From Deltaproteobacteria bacterium (GTDB taxonomy: Bacteria > Desulfobacterota > Syntrophobacteria > BM002): a stretch of 42,099 bases of DNA. Each line of letters opens with the position of its first letter. Position 1 is the stretch's first letter. This document shows, piece by piece, positions 17,294 through 25,400 of this stretch. Location: positions 2,479,363-2,521,461 of the forward strand of contig CP070735.1 of NCBI GenBank assembly GCA_020347625.1, in the 5' to 3' direction. Below the pieces are notes generated by a model. The model was given only the letters and a program-made list of their open reading frames with translations, did not search any database and was not told the origin of the DNA. A program made the position numbers and the translations under genes.

Positions 17294-17683
17294 GTGGCAG
17301 AGATCATTGAGCTGGAGAAGCGGCGCCAGCAACAGCAAGACGAGAAAGAGGATGCGCTGCACGGCGAGAAAATCGACGTGCTAAAGAAGATCCTCCAATG
17401 TGCCCGGTGCCAGCTTAAGTGTTCCAGATGTGGCACGCAGATCGAGGAAACGGGCGAAGAGAAGCACTCCAAGTTACCTTACCCACTTTGCTCTGGCTGT
17501 GGCGAAGAGTATGAAGTTTACCTCAATCTACTTAGAGGAGAGCTGAGTGCTGGGCGTTACTGGCATAATGAGGAATGGATGAAATTGTGGCATACCTGGC
17601 TACAGCACCAACAGGCACTTGACCACTACCGGAATTCAAAGGAGTTCATCAAGCTAATGCACGAGTTTGAGAGCTCACGGTAG
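17294..17683 (+). CDS. Small protein with zinc-binding Cys pairs
   Basis: A 129-residue soluble protein starting at GTG 17294 (GGGAGG-like site GGATGGGAGG 9 nt upstream). It begins with a Glu/Gln-rich helix (ELEKRRQQQQDEKED), then carries CARC, CSRC and CSGC pairs between residues 36 and 74, arranged as a treble-clef or zinc-ribbon knuckle. The second half is helical and Trp-rich (GRYWHNEEWMKLWHTWLQHQ). I know of no name for it; similar short proteins follow hemA in related genomes only as far as memory allows. It sits 61 bases after hemA and before tatA on the same strand. Function unknown; a metal-bound adaptor is possible. Confidence 0.7.
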   Translation: MAEIIELEKRRQQQQDEKEDALHGEKIDVLKKILQCARCQLKCSRCGTQIEETGEEKHSKLPYPLCSGCGEEYEVYLNLLRGELSAGRYWHNEEWMKLWHTWLQHQQALDHYRNSKEFIKLMHEFESSR

Positions 17684-17744
17684 GAAATGGTGCTGAGCAT
17701 CAGGCGATCTTTCTGCCGCTAGCGGGTAATTATGAACGGTTATG

Positions 17745-17770
17745 CCTTGTGACCTCAAGAGGGCACAAGG
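17745..17770 (+). promoter_or_regulatory. Hairpin in the leader of tatA
   Basis: CCTTGTG (17745-17751) pairs with CACAAGG (17764-17770) over a 12-nt loop. It ends 31 bases before the tatA start and has no T-run, so it may stabilise or regulate the tatA message. Not a clear known element. Confidence 0.3.
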
Positions 17771-17800
17771 ATCTGCCCATTTTAAAGAAGGAGCGCAATT

Positions 17801-18001
17801 ATGATCGGCGGAATCGGCATGCCCGAATTGCTGGTGATCCTGGTGATTATTTTGATAATCTTTGGTGCCGGTAAGTTGCCAGAAATTGGCGCGGGCCTCG
17901 GTAAGGGTATTAAGAATTTCAGGAAGGCTTCGTCTGGCAAGGATGAGGTGGAAAGCAAAAGCGAAAAACCTAAGATAGAAGAGAAGCAAGAGGAAGCATA
18001 A
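17801..18001 (+). CDS. tatA: Twin-arginine translocase subunit TatA
   Basis: TatA forms the pore-like oligomer that lets folded proteins with twin-Arg signals cross the inner membrane. The 66-residue protein has the short membrane helix ([14 protein letters not shown]), the [10 protein letters not shown] hinge and the amphipathic helix ([11 protein letters not shown]), then a charged Lys/Glu tail. AAGGAG lies 7 nt before ATG 17801. No tatC is in the window. It is a single gene after the zinc-knuckle protein. TatA and TatE cannot be told apart here. Confidence 0.92.
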   Translation: MIGGIGMPELLVILVIILIIFGAGKLPEIGAGLGKGIKNFRKASSGKDEVESKSEKPKIEEKQEEA

Positions 18002-18389
18002 TCCTGCGAAACCTTTGTAGGGTTTCTGGCATCATATTGTCACAGTGATGTAAAAGTCAAAAGCGAACAGAGTATAGAGAGTTAGCCACTAAAACAGTGC
18101 ACTTATCAAGACTGTAGGTACAACACCTGAACAGGTTGCCGCTGGCACCGGTCCCTGTACCGCCCAGAAACTGACAGAAATGGGCTAGACATCTTCGCCA
18201 AAACCTGAGACCAATATCTCGATAAAGCCTTACCAGCCCATAGAATCCCCCTGCCCAGGTCTCCGTGTATCAGCACCCGCAAGAAAGCGGTTTGCTTTCC
18301 AGCAGAATTCCACACAGAAAGTAGCTCAAGGCCAACCTTCGAAGGGTGGATTTTTCATGAAGTCGCGGGGACTCCATGATTAATCTGGG
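18002..18389. other. Non-coding gap between tatA and ssb
   Basis: The gap of 388 bases between two convergent genes holds no supported gene. A 69-codon minus frame (18106-18315) has no ribosome site and no recognisable motif. A short hairpin AAACC/GGTTT lies just after tatA without a T-run. The stretch may contain a decayed gene, but nothing can be named. Confidence 0.4.
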
Positions 18390-18806
18390 CTAGAAGGGAA
18401 TGTCGTCGTCCGGTTCCGGGGAATCCGGTGCGTCCCCAGCCACAGGAGGCAGGTCAGGCTCGCCCGGTGCTCCCCGAGGGCTGCCAAGCATCTGCATGGT
18501 GGAGGCGACCACCTCTGTGGTCCAGCGCTTGTTACCATCGCGGTCTTCCCACGAACGGGTCTGCAGTCTACCCTCGATGAATATCTGCCTTCCTTTACTC
18601 AAGTACTCCCCACAAATTTCCGCCAGCCTTCCCCAGGCAATAACCCGGTGCCATTCTGTGCGCTCTCCTTTTTCCCCACTTTTGTTGGTCCAAACTTCGT
18701 GGGTAGCCAACCTCATGGTGGCCTTGGCTGTGCCGCTGGGAGTGTAACTCAGCTCAGGATCCGCTCCCAAATTGCCGATCAACAGTACGCGATTTAATGA
18801 TGCCAT
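18390..18806 (-). CDS. ssb: Single-stranded DNA-binding protein
   Basis: SSB coats single-stranded DNA in replication, repair and recombination. The 138-residue protein has the OB fold opening [19 protein letters not shown], then [39 protein letters not shown] and [15 protein letters not shown], and ends in the acidic tip DDDIPF that docks partner proteins. The frame is open to 18842, but ATG 18806 has GGAGG 6 nt upstream and the standard first residues. The Pro-rich linker is short. It is 257 bases downstream of the lipid kinase and may be transcribed on its own. Confidence 0.95.
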   Translation of the reverse strand: MASLNRVLLIGNLGADPELSYTPSGTAKATMRLATHEVWTNKSGEKGERTEWHRVIAWGRLAEICGEYLSKGRQIFIEGRLQTRSWEDRDGNKRWTTEVVASTMQMLGSPRGAPGEPDLPPVAGDAPDSPEPDDDIPF

Positions 18807-18913
18807 AGTCGTCCTCCGTCTAAGCTGTTCCGATTCTACCACAGTCTAATCGGAGAACAAGGGTGAAATCGCATAGCGAATCTCGTTTGCCACAGTGGGC
18901 AGCTTTTCCACAA

Positions 18914-18986
18914 GACCTGTCGACGAGGAGTTCGACTGCCCCTAGCCCGGGCCGAACAGAGGCTCACTGGCGGTCGAGTCGCTCAG
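18914..18986. repeat. Dispersed repeat, copy 1 (with insert)
   Basis: This 73-base stretch matches 36832-36884: both read ACCTGTYGACGAG, then GTTCGACTG, then GGYTCACTGG and GTCGCTCAG in the same order. Copy 1 holds about 21 extra bases (CCCCTAGCCCGGGCCGAACA) in the middle. It lies in the gap between ssb and the lipid kinase. The CGAC and GCTCAG words recall the CTTCGAC-AGGCTCAGG repeats seen in many environmental genomes. Confidence 0.6.
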
Positions 18987-19063
18987 AGCCACCAAACACT
19001 AGAAGCCTGGTGCAAACTGCCCCTTGGTCTTGTAGCTGCCCGCTGCTGGCTGCCACCTGAATA

Positions 19064-20005
19064 TCAACGGCCTGGGACTAAAATTCGAATGGCCTGGGGT
19101 AGGACCGTGAAAGTGGCTGGTAGAGTGCCCAATGTTTCGCCATCGGCCTCGACAAGAACGGGCATATCGCTGCTGGCATGGATTCTACTCGCCTTGTAGT
19201 GGTCAATGCGGGGATGATTCAGATGTTTTCCCTGGTAGAGACGTGAGCCCCAGCGAACAAAGTCCAGCAGCCCCACCGGACCTATGACCACCATGTCAAG
19301 CATGCCGTCGTCGAGCCGGGCGCGCGGCGCCACCCGCATACCGCCACCAAAAAACTGGCCATTTGCTATTGCCGCTGTATTGACCAGTTGGCTGGGAAGT
19401 GTATTTCCGTCAATATCCAAGGTGACCCTTTCGTTCTGGTTTGCCATCAGAGCTCGAACTGTGGCCAGGAAATAGCGGCCCGACCCACCGAAAAAACGGG
19501 GTTGGTTGCTCAAAAGGCTACAGACCCGCGCCGAAAGGCCTAGGCTGGCGACGTTGAGGAAGAGACGCTCACCGGTGTCACCTGAAGGTAGGGTGAATTT
19601 CAGATGGCCCACGTCCACTCGACGCGTGCTGCCGGTGAGAAAAGTTCCAAGTGCTGAAGATATATCACTGGTAGTTCCTAGAGAGCGGATCAGATCACCG
19701 CCGGAACCACAGGAAACCACAGCAAGGATGGCTTGGGAATTTTGGACCTTACCATCAGTGAAAAAGCCGTTAATCACCTCGTTGTGGGTGCCGTCACCGC
19801 CAACACTGATAATCAAGTCGTATCCCTGCTGCAGAGCACTTCGGGCCAGGGCCGTAGCTTGCAAAGGAGATTCGGTCCACTCCCATGGAAACGGACCGAT
19901 TTGCCCTTGGAGCAACTCCCGCAGCTTTGTCCAGAAACGGCGTGCTTTGCCAAGGGCAGCTGTGGGATTCACAATCCCGTATACGCGGCGACGGCGAGCA
20001 TTCAT
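19064..20005 (-). CDS. Diacylglycerol/lipid kinase family protein
   Basis: The 313-residue protein belongs to the DagK/YegS/BmrU lipid kinase family, which phosphorylates diacylglycerol or similar lipids. It shows IVNPTAALGKARR near the start, the nucleotide-binding GGDGTHNEV (69-77) and, further on, FLNVASLGLSARV and GGGMRVAPRARLDDGMLDMV, which line the active site. The last residues carry the DGE motif (EADGETLG). Such enzymes recycle diacylglycerol from membrane-derived oligosaccharide or lipopolysaccharide work. It is minus strand, divergent from the YihY-like gene. The exact lipid is not known. Confidence 0.88.
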   Translation of the reverse strand: MNARRRRVYGIVNPTAALGKARRFWTKLRELLQGQIGPFPWEWTESPLQATALARSALQQGYDLIISVGGDGTHNEVINGFFTDGKVQNSQAILAVVSCGSGGDLIRSLGTTSDISSALGTFLTGSTRRVDVGHLKFTLPSGDTGERLFLNVASLGLSARVCSLLSNQPRFFGGSGRYFLATVRALMANQNERVTLDIDGNTLPSQLVNTAAIANGQFFGGGMRVAPRARLDDGMLDMVVIGPVGLLDFVRWGSRLYQGKHLNHPRIDHYKASRIHASSDMPVLVEADGETLGTLPATFTVLPQAIRILVPGR

Positions 20006-20380
20006 CGGGGTCTCGGAAACCTTCTCCTATGGGCCAGGTCAAAGTTAAGCGGCTTTGCCAGCAGAAGAAGTTTCTGACGCAAGGCATGGGGCATAGAGCA
20101 TGGGGCATGGAGATCATTAAAACATGGACAGTGTCATTTTTTTGCTGCCTGCTGCCTGCTGTCTGCTGCTGGCTAACACAGGCCTTATAGCTTGTGCCTT
20201 GAGCCCTGTGCCTTTCCCAGGGTCCAAGTCCAAGCCCGGTTCTTCCGGCCTGACTTTGACTCTATGTAGCACAGGCATGACTTCTCAGCAACAGGCATCA
20301 GCAAGGTTGGCAGGCTTTTTGCTTATATAAACACAGACTTTCTATCTCTTTTTCAGCCATAACGACAGGGGAGATTTTAG
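20006..20380. repeat. Junction with word-like repeats between lipid kinase and YihY-like gene
   Basis: The 375-base gap holds GGCATGGGGCATAGAGC words (20083-20110), CTGCCTGCTGCCTGCTGTC words (20144-20173) and a TTGTGCC/CCTGTGCC echo (20192-20216). Nothing codes for a recognised product. Copies of the first two word types lie around lolA and the first binding-protein gene. An AT-rich TTATATAAA lies about 45 bases before the YihY-like start and could hold its promoter, but no -35 box fits. Confidence 0.5.
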
Positions 20381-21784
20381 ATGCCGGGTCGTATCCGCAG
20401 GTTTTTCGGCACCGATGTTTGGTTGGTTGACGTGGAGAATCTCCCACGCCTAAAGGGGATATTCTACAAACAGCTACAGACGGCAATTTACGTCTGGAGT
20501 GAATTCTGGCGGGACAACAGCCTGCTGCGTGCTTCAGGCCTCACCTACACCACCCTGCTCACCCTGGTACCTCTTCTGGCCCTGATGTTCGCGCTCCTAA
20601 AGGGACTTGGAATTCAGCGCGCTTTGGAGCCCTTCGTTCTCGAGAGACTCACGGGTGGTTCCCTCGCCATCACCGAGCGCATAATGGAATATGTATCTCG
20701 CATCCACGTCGGATCACTGGGCACTTTGGGCATAAGCTTTCTTTTCGTTACGATGGTTTTGGTATTGACCAACATTGAAATGGCGTTCAACCAGATCTGG
20801 GAGGTAGAGCGTGGCAGGCCCTGGCTGAGAAGATGCAGTGATTATCTTGGCCTTCTGGTGGTCCTCCCGGTTGCCATGTTCATCGCGGTGAGTCTCACAA
20901 CTTTCGTGAAAACTCAGGTGATTAGCAGCGAACTGTTAAGTATCGATTTCATCGGTCGCCTCTATGTATTTCTGTTGAAATTGGCCCCGTTTTTTATCAT
21001 GTGGCTGGCCTTTTCTTTCATCTATCTTTTCATGCCCAACACCAAGGTGAACCCGCTCTCCGCCTCCGCAGGAGGAATTATTGGTGGTACGCTATGGCAA
21101 TTCTGCCAATGGGCTTACATCCATTACCAATTCGGTTTTCGCAATTACAGCGCAATTTACGGAGCGCTCTCCCAACTTCCCATGCTACTCATATGGATCT
21201 TCGTTAGCTGGGTTATTCTCATACTGGGCGCAGAAATCGCCTTTGCCCACCAGAATCTACCAACCTACAGGTTGCGGCAACGATGGCAAGCCAAGACCAC
21301 CAGTAATCAAAGCTACTGGGGACTACAGTTACTTCTGCGGATTTGCGCCCGCTTTGAAAAAGGTGGTCCGCCCCCAACAATAGCAGAGCTGGCTGAAAGA
21401 GTGGCGTTGCCAGTTGAGGAAACAAAGGCGCTAATGAACCTGCTTGAAAATATTGAAGCGATAAGAGCCAGTGGCGAAAATGGCTCCGAAGTGCTGCCCG
21501 CCAAAGATATGAAGCATCTGATGGTGTTTGATTTAGTAGAAAAGCTCGAGCATAGGGAGTCAGTCTCTGACGATATGGCCGCTGACGGATACGGAAAGGT
21601 CATCACAGAGGTTCTTCACCTGGTCCGAGAGGAGGGGAGGGCGGCCGTTGCAGGACTCACCGTGGCAGAGTTGTTGTCCAAAGTTAGAGAAGAGGTTGGT
21701 GAAGATGGCGGTGAGTCAGATGATTACTTAGAAAAGCCCAGTGACACCAAAGAGGGGCTAAATGGAGATCACGTCGAAAAATAG
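20381..21784 (+). CDS. YihY/BrkB-family inner-membrane protein
   Basis: A 467-residue protein of the YihY (once called RNase BN) family. The first 300 residues have about six membrane segments and the family block FWRDNSLLRASGLTYTTLLT, with GTLWQFCQWAYIHYQF and IWIFVSWVILILGAEIAFA later. Its job is uncertain; family members have been linked to stress resistance and export. The last 170 residues are soluble. PTIAELAERVALPVEETKAL reads like a winged-helix domain, followed by an acidic tail. GGGGAG lies 8 nt before ATG 20381. Its end overlaps the convergent nagZ gene by 16 bases. Confidence 0.85.
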   Translation: MPGRIRRFFGTDVWLVDVENLPRLKGIFYKQLQTAIYVWSEFWRDNSLLRASGLTYTTLLTLVPLLALMFALLKGLGIQRALEPFVLERLTGGSLAITERIMEYVSRIHVGSLGTLGISFLFVTMVLVLTNIEMAFNQIWEVERGRPWLRRCSDYLGLLVVLPVAMFIAVSLTTFVKTQVISSELLSIDFIGRLYVFLLKLAPFFIMWLAFSFIYLFMPNTKVNPLSASAGGIIGGTLWQFCQWAYIHYQFGFRNYSAIYGALSQLPMLLIWIFVSWVILILGAEIAFAHQNLPTYRLRQRWQAKTTSNQSYWGLQLLLRICARFEKGGPPPTIAELAERVALPVEETKALMNLLENIEAIRASGENGSEVLPAKDMKHLMVFDLVEKLEHRESVSDDMAADGYGKVITEVLHLVREEGRAAVAGLTVAELLSKVREEVGEDGGESDDYLEKPSDTKEGLNGDHVEK

Positions 21785-22809
21785 TTAGTCACCTCACTGA
21801 TATCAGAAAGCCTAAAAGGGTCCAAGAATTTTGCCCTAATCCTTTCCACCCTTGCTAGAGATGCAGCCAGGCTGTCAGTATCGAGCAAGCCACGTTGCAG
21901 ACCGTCGCGGACAGCTTCGGCAGTACGCTGCATTTTTTCCAAATCATTACAAACCAGGAGGAGATCGGCTCCAGCTTTCAGAGCAGCTAAGGCTGCAGCT
22001 TCCGGTGAATACTGTCGGGCAACCGCACCCATTTCCAAATCATCGGTGATGACGACCCCTTCGAAACCCAACTGCTCCCGAAGTAAACTGCGGATAATAG
22101 CAGGGGAAAATGTGCCGGGAAGTTCCTTATCGAGCGTGGGATAGAGGGTATGGGAAGTCATGACACAGGCTACATTTGCTTGGATGGCGGATTGGAAAGG
22201 GACGATATCGTAGTTTTGGAGGTCTTCCCAATTGGCTGTGACCACTGGTAGGTCGTGATGTGGATCTTTCTGGGCCCGCCCCAATCCCGGAAAATGTTTT
22301 GCAGTAGCAATTACGCGCTCGGACTGAGTCGCGACGATTGCAGCAGTTCCGCACTCAGCCACCAGGGAAGGATCTCTTCCAAAAGAACGGCGTCGCATTA
22401 GTCCCTCCGGGGTGGAAATATCAACATCCAGTACAGGCGCCAAGTTGAGATTCAAGCCCACCTGGAGCATCTCTTGGGCGGTGAGTCCGGAGTAGTGGCT
22501 AACGTCTTGGCAGCCACGCGAACCGAGGATGGCAGCATCCGGGATTTGCGCGAACGGAGGAGGCATTCGAGCCACTGTACCACCTTCCTGATCCACTGCC
22601 AGCAGTAATGGCCGCCCAAATTCTTGCAATGCTAGAGTTTGAATATCCCGGGTGAGCCGGGCCAGTTGAGTGGGAGCAACAATGTTTCTCCTGAAGAATA
22701 TCAAACCGCTTGGCCGCAGGTTGAGGACATGGGCGGCCAGTTGCTCGGTCATCTCCTGTCCAAGAAAACCAACCATCAACAGTTCGCCAAGTCTCTCCTC
22801 TAAATTCAT
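21769..22809 (-). CDS. nagZ: Beta-N-acetylhexosaminidase NagZ (GH3)
   Basis: NagZ removes GlcNAc from GlcNAc-anhydro-MurNAc peptides during cell-wall recycling. The 346-residue protein shows RPLLLAVDQEGGTVARM, KHFPGLGRAQKDPHHDLP (the loop with the catalytic His; most members read DSH where this reads DPHH) and VVITDDLEMGAVAR with the nucleophile Asp. The frame is open to 22884, but its first 25 residues come from a CTTTGTGGTT word repeat; ATG 22809 gives the family start MNLEERLGELLMVGF. It is beside the MurU-like and AmgK-like genes on the other strand, which fits a recycling set. No signal peptide, so cytoplasmic. Confidence 0.92.
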   Translation of the reverse strand: MNLEERLGELLMVGFLGQEMTEQLAAHVLNLRPSGLIFFRRNIVAPTQLARLTRDIQTLALQEFGRPLLLAVDQEGGTVARMPPPFAQIPDAAILGSRGCQDVSHYSGLTAQEMLQVGLNLNLAPVLDVDISTPEGLMRRRSFGRDPSLVAECGTAAIVATQSERVIATAKHFPGLGRAQKDPHHDLPVVTANWEDLQNYDIVPFQSAIQANVACVMTSHTLYPTLDKELPGTFSPAIIRSLLREQLGFEGVVITDDLEMGAVARQYSPEAAALAALKAGADLLLVCNDLEKMQRTAEAVRDGLQRGLLDTDSLAASLARVERIRAKFLDPFRLSDISEVTNYFST

Positions 22810-22847
22810 GGCCTTCGACCTCTGTCTACGCAGCGAGTAAAGGGATT

Positions 22848-22914
22848 CAACCACAAAGAACACAAAGGTAAAATCGAAGCTCAAAAGATCCTTCTTTGAG
22901 ATCTTTGTGGTTTA
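22848..22914. repeat. Inverted repeat of ACCACAAAG words upstream of nagZ
   Basis: AACCACAAAG (22850-22859) and CTTTGTGGTT (22903-22912) are perfect inverted copies, with ACACAAAGG and TCTTTGAGATC inside. A folded RNA or DNA hairpin with partial inner pairing is possible. It lies before the nagZ start. Confidence 0.65.
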
Positions 22915-23093
22915 ACATTAGGTGCAGCTGGTCCATTTGCTCCCGCGGACAACATCTGCTATATGACGCAGAGAATCATGATATACAACTGGCAGTTTGT
23001 CCAGTAATTAGATTGCAAATATCCGTTTTTTGGGAACAGAAGTGGCTGATGAAATTGAGCAGCATTGGTATCTGAGTGGAATATAGGTGAGGG

Positions 23094-24068
23094 ATGAAGC
23101 CTTTCAGAGCAATGATTTTGGCGGCTGGAATGGGAACCCGACTCCGGCCTTTGACTTTGAGTAGACCGAAGGTACTGGCGCCAGTGCAAAACAGATCTCT
23201 GCTGCAATGGCTTGTTGAATATCTTAGGTTAGCCGGTGCGGAAGCAGTGATCGTCAATGCACACCATCTCAGCCAAGTGCTGGTTGGCTATGTTGAGAGA
23301 GAGGATTTTGATATTCCCGTTCTGGTGAGGGTTGAGGAAACGTTGCTGGATACGGGCGGGGGTATCCGCAACGTTTCTGATTTCTGGGATGAACGGGCTT
23401 TTGTGGTTATCAATGGCGACATTCTCAGTTCCATTGACCTCCAGGAAGTTCTCATCACCCATGAGCGATCTGGAGCAAGCGCAACCCTAGTGCTGAAGGA
23501 TGAGCCGCTGTTCAACAGGGTCCAGGTGGCGAGTGATGGCAGTATCTTGGGTTTCAGCGGTGGCTCGGGACAGCAGCTGGCCTTTGCTGGGATCCATGTA
23601 CTGGATCCCCAGGTGTTGACCGCTATTCCAGCTGACACGCCCATATCCATCATCGATTGTTACCTGGAATTGATCAGTGCGGGCGGTAAAGTAATGGCCC
23701 ATGTGGCCAAGGAGCAGTTTTGGCGAGAGCTGGGCAGCCTGGATGGATACCTCCGGGTACACCAGGAATTTTTCCGAATGGAAAGCGTGCCGCTGCCGGG
23801 TCTTCAAGGAAGCGGAAAGCAAGTAATTCACGAGTCTGCCCGACTGGGGTCCGGTGTGAGGCTCGATGGCATGGTCTGCATCGGAGCAGGGTGTATTCTG
23901 GATGACGAAGTGGTGATTCAGAATAGCGTTATCTGGGATCGAGTCCGGGTAAGAGCTGGATATTCAGTTCGAGGCTGCATCATCGGCGATGGGGTGGAGG
24001 TCGGGGAGTCCCTGAAAGGAGAAGTAGTCTCTGCTAAGGGTAGAGTGAAGTTGACAGCAGGCAGCTAG
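23094..24068 (+). CDS. MurU-like nucleotidyltransferase
   Basis: A 324-residue sugar-1-phosphate nucleotidyltransferase. It opens AMILAAGMGTRLRPLT with the nucleotide loop and carries SRPKVLAPV (the Lys), NGDILSS (metal Asp) and FAGIHVLDP. The end has hexapeptide-like turns (LGSGVRLDGMVCIGAGCILD), a left-handed beta-helix. Together with the next gene, an AmgK-like kinase, it matches the MurU/AmgK bypass that turns MurNAc into UDP-MurNAc without the usual route; mannose-1-phosphate guanylyltransferase activity is the main alternative. The beta-helix tail is longer than in Pseudomonas MurU. AGGTGAGGG lies just before ATG 23094. Its last codons run into a GGCAGC repeat. Confidence 0.8.
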   Translation: MKPFRAMILAAGMGTRLRPLTLSRPKVLAPVQNRSLLQWLVEYLRLAGAEAVIVNAHHLSQVLVGYVEREDFDIPVLVRVEETLLDTGGGIRNVSDFWDERAFVVINGDILSSIDLQEVLITHERSGASATLVLKDEPLFNRVQVASDGSILGFSGGSGQQLAFAGIHVLDPQVLTAIPADTPISIIDCYLELISAGGKVMAHVAKEQFWRELGSLDGYLRVHQEFFRMESVPLPGLQGSGKQVIHESARLGSGVRLDGMVCIGAGCILDDEVVIQNSVIWDRVRVRAGYSVRGCIIGDGVEVGESLKGEVVSAKGRVKLTAGS

Positions 24069-24203
24069 CGACAGCCAGCGTAGACATTTGGCATTTCCCA
24101 ATTATCATGTATCATTTCACAATAGAGGATGACTTTATACAAACACTGAATAGAGTAAAAAATGTCAAATGCGCAATGAGAAATGACCAGGGAGTTATTT
24201 ATA
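24069..24203. repeat. Word-like AT-rich repeat between MurU-like and AmgK-like genes
   Basis: CATTTGGCATTTCCC and ATCATGTATCATTTCAC on the left (24087-24121) answer AATGTCAAATGCGC and AATGAGAAATGACC on the right (24161-24188) in inverted sense, with about 40 bases between. Confidence 0.5.
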
Positions 24204-25292
24204 ATGGACAGGGGGGTCAGTTTTCCAAGAACCCTAGCTGAAAAGCTGATTCGGGAAAACACCGAAATGAGTGGCCCTTTCCGCTGGCAGCCTCTGCAAG
24301 GTGACGGTTCCGAAAGAGCCTTCTATCGGGTAGCAAGCCAGACGGACAGCCTGGTGCTGGTGTGGAGCCCTCTTGATGAACCGAGCTTTCCCAATGAGAA
24401 CGATTCTTACGTTTATATGGGCAGACATCTTTACGAGAGGGGTATCCCTGTACCCAAAATCTATGGTTATTGGCGGACAGAAGGTTTGACGCTGGTGGAG
24501 GATCTAGGCTCTGTTCACCTCCAGGATGTGGTAACTTCAGACGGGGGGAAGATACCTAGCCTTTATCGCCGTGCAGTCGATTTGCTCCTTGAATTGCAGT
24601 TGCGCGCCACGCACGATCTGGACACAAGTTATTGTTTTGATACGGTCGCCTATGACCAACAATTCATCATAAACCGCGAGCTGGAGTACTTTCGTCAGAG
24701 TTTTCTGGTTGGAGCCTTGGGCCTCGAAGTCGACTTTGCTCATGTGGAGCGAGAGTTTTCCCTCCTGGCCCTGCGGGCAAGCGAAGGTGATGGGCGACTG
24801 TTTTTCCTGCACCGGGATTTCCAGTCTCGCAATCTGATGTTGAAAGGAGAGCTTCTTTACCTCATTGATTTTCAGGGTGCGCGGTTAGGTCCGCCTCAAT
24901 ATGATCTGGCAGCCCTACTTCTGGATCCCTACGTCCAACTACCGGAGCCACTTCAGAAAGAGTTACTGTTAGGATATAGCAAGAATTTCTGTGATCTCGT
25001 GGGAATTTCAGCCAATGACTTCCTGGAAAGATATCCACATGTAGCACTGTGTCGTCAGCTGCAGATACTAGCCGCTTTTGCTTTCTTGACTAAGGTTAAA
25101 GGACGAGTCCACTTTGCCCAGTACATTGGCCCCGCATGGAAGCGGCTGCGTACGCTACTTACCGAAACTACTTGCTCTGATTACCAGGTTTTGATCGGCC
25201 TGGTGCAATCTCAAAGCGACGAAAAGATCGCCAAACTGGCGGTTGAGCTCGAGCGAGAGGCACAGCGAGCAGCAAGCAGCAGTGAGCATTAG
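24204..25292 (+). CDS. AmgK-like sugar kinase (aminoglycoside phosphotransferase fold)
   Basis: A protein of 362 residues in the APH/choline-kinase fold. FHLHRDFQSRN-like motif (here FFLHRDFQSRNLML) holds the catalytic Asp and metal Asn, and LYLIDFQGARLGPPQYDLA holds the second metal Asp. The N-lobe opens with GSERAFYRVASQTDSLVLVW. In Pseudomonas, AmgK phosphorylates the anomeric carbon of MurNAc or GlcNAc and sits with murU, as here. The frame is open from ATG 24183; ATG 24204 has AGGGAG 9 nt upstream. The tail (AQRAASSSEH) is repeat-derived. Substrate is inferred from context only. Confidence 0.8.
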   Translation: MDRGVSFPRTLAEKLIRENTEMSGPFRWQPLQGDGSERAFYRVASQTDSLVLVWSPLDEPSFPNENDSYVYMGRHLYERGIPVPKIYGYWRTEGLTLVEDLGSVHLQDVVTSDGGKIPSLYRRAVDLLLELQLRATHDLDTSYCFDTVAYDQQFIINRELEYFRQSFLVGALGLEVDFAHVEREFSLLALRASEGDGRLFFLHRDFQSRNLMLKGELLYLIDFQGARLGPPQYDLAALLLDPYVQLPEPLQKELLLGYSKNFCDLVGISANDFLERYPHVALCRQLQILAAFAFLTKVKGRVHFAQYIGPAWKRLRTLLTETTCSDYQVLIGLVQSQSDEKIAKLAVELEREAQRAASSSEH

Positions 25293-25400
25293 GCACATTT
25301 TGCTTTTCTCATTTCAATGGAAATGGCGCTCTGTACCGTTCATCCCTCAATGGGTAAAGCGAAATGACCCAAGGCAGAAAGTATAGGATGGAAAGACTCT

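Noticed and set aside
18106-18315. A 69-codon minus-strand frame between tatA and ssb
   Set aside because: No ribosome site, no motif and no neighbour logic; likely chance or a decayed remnant.
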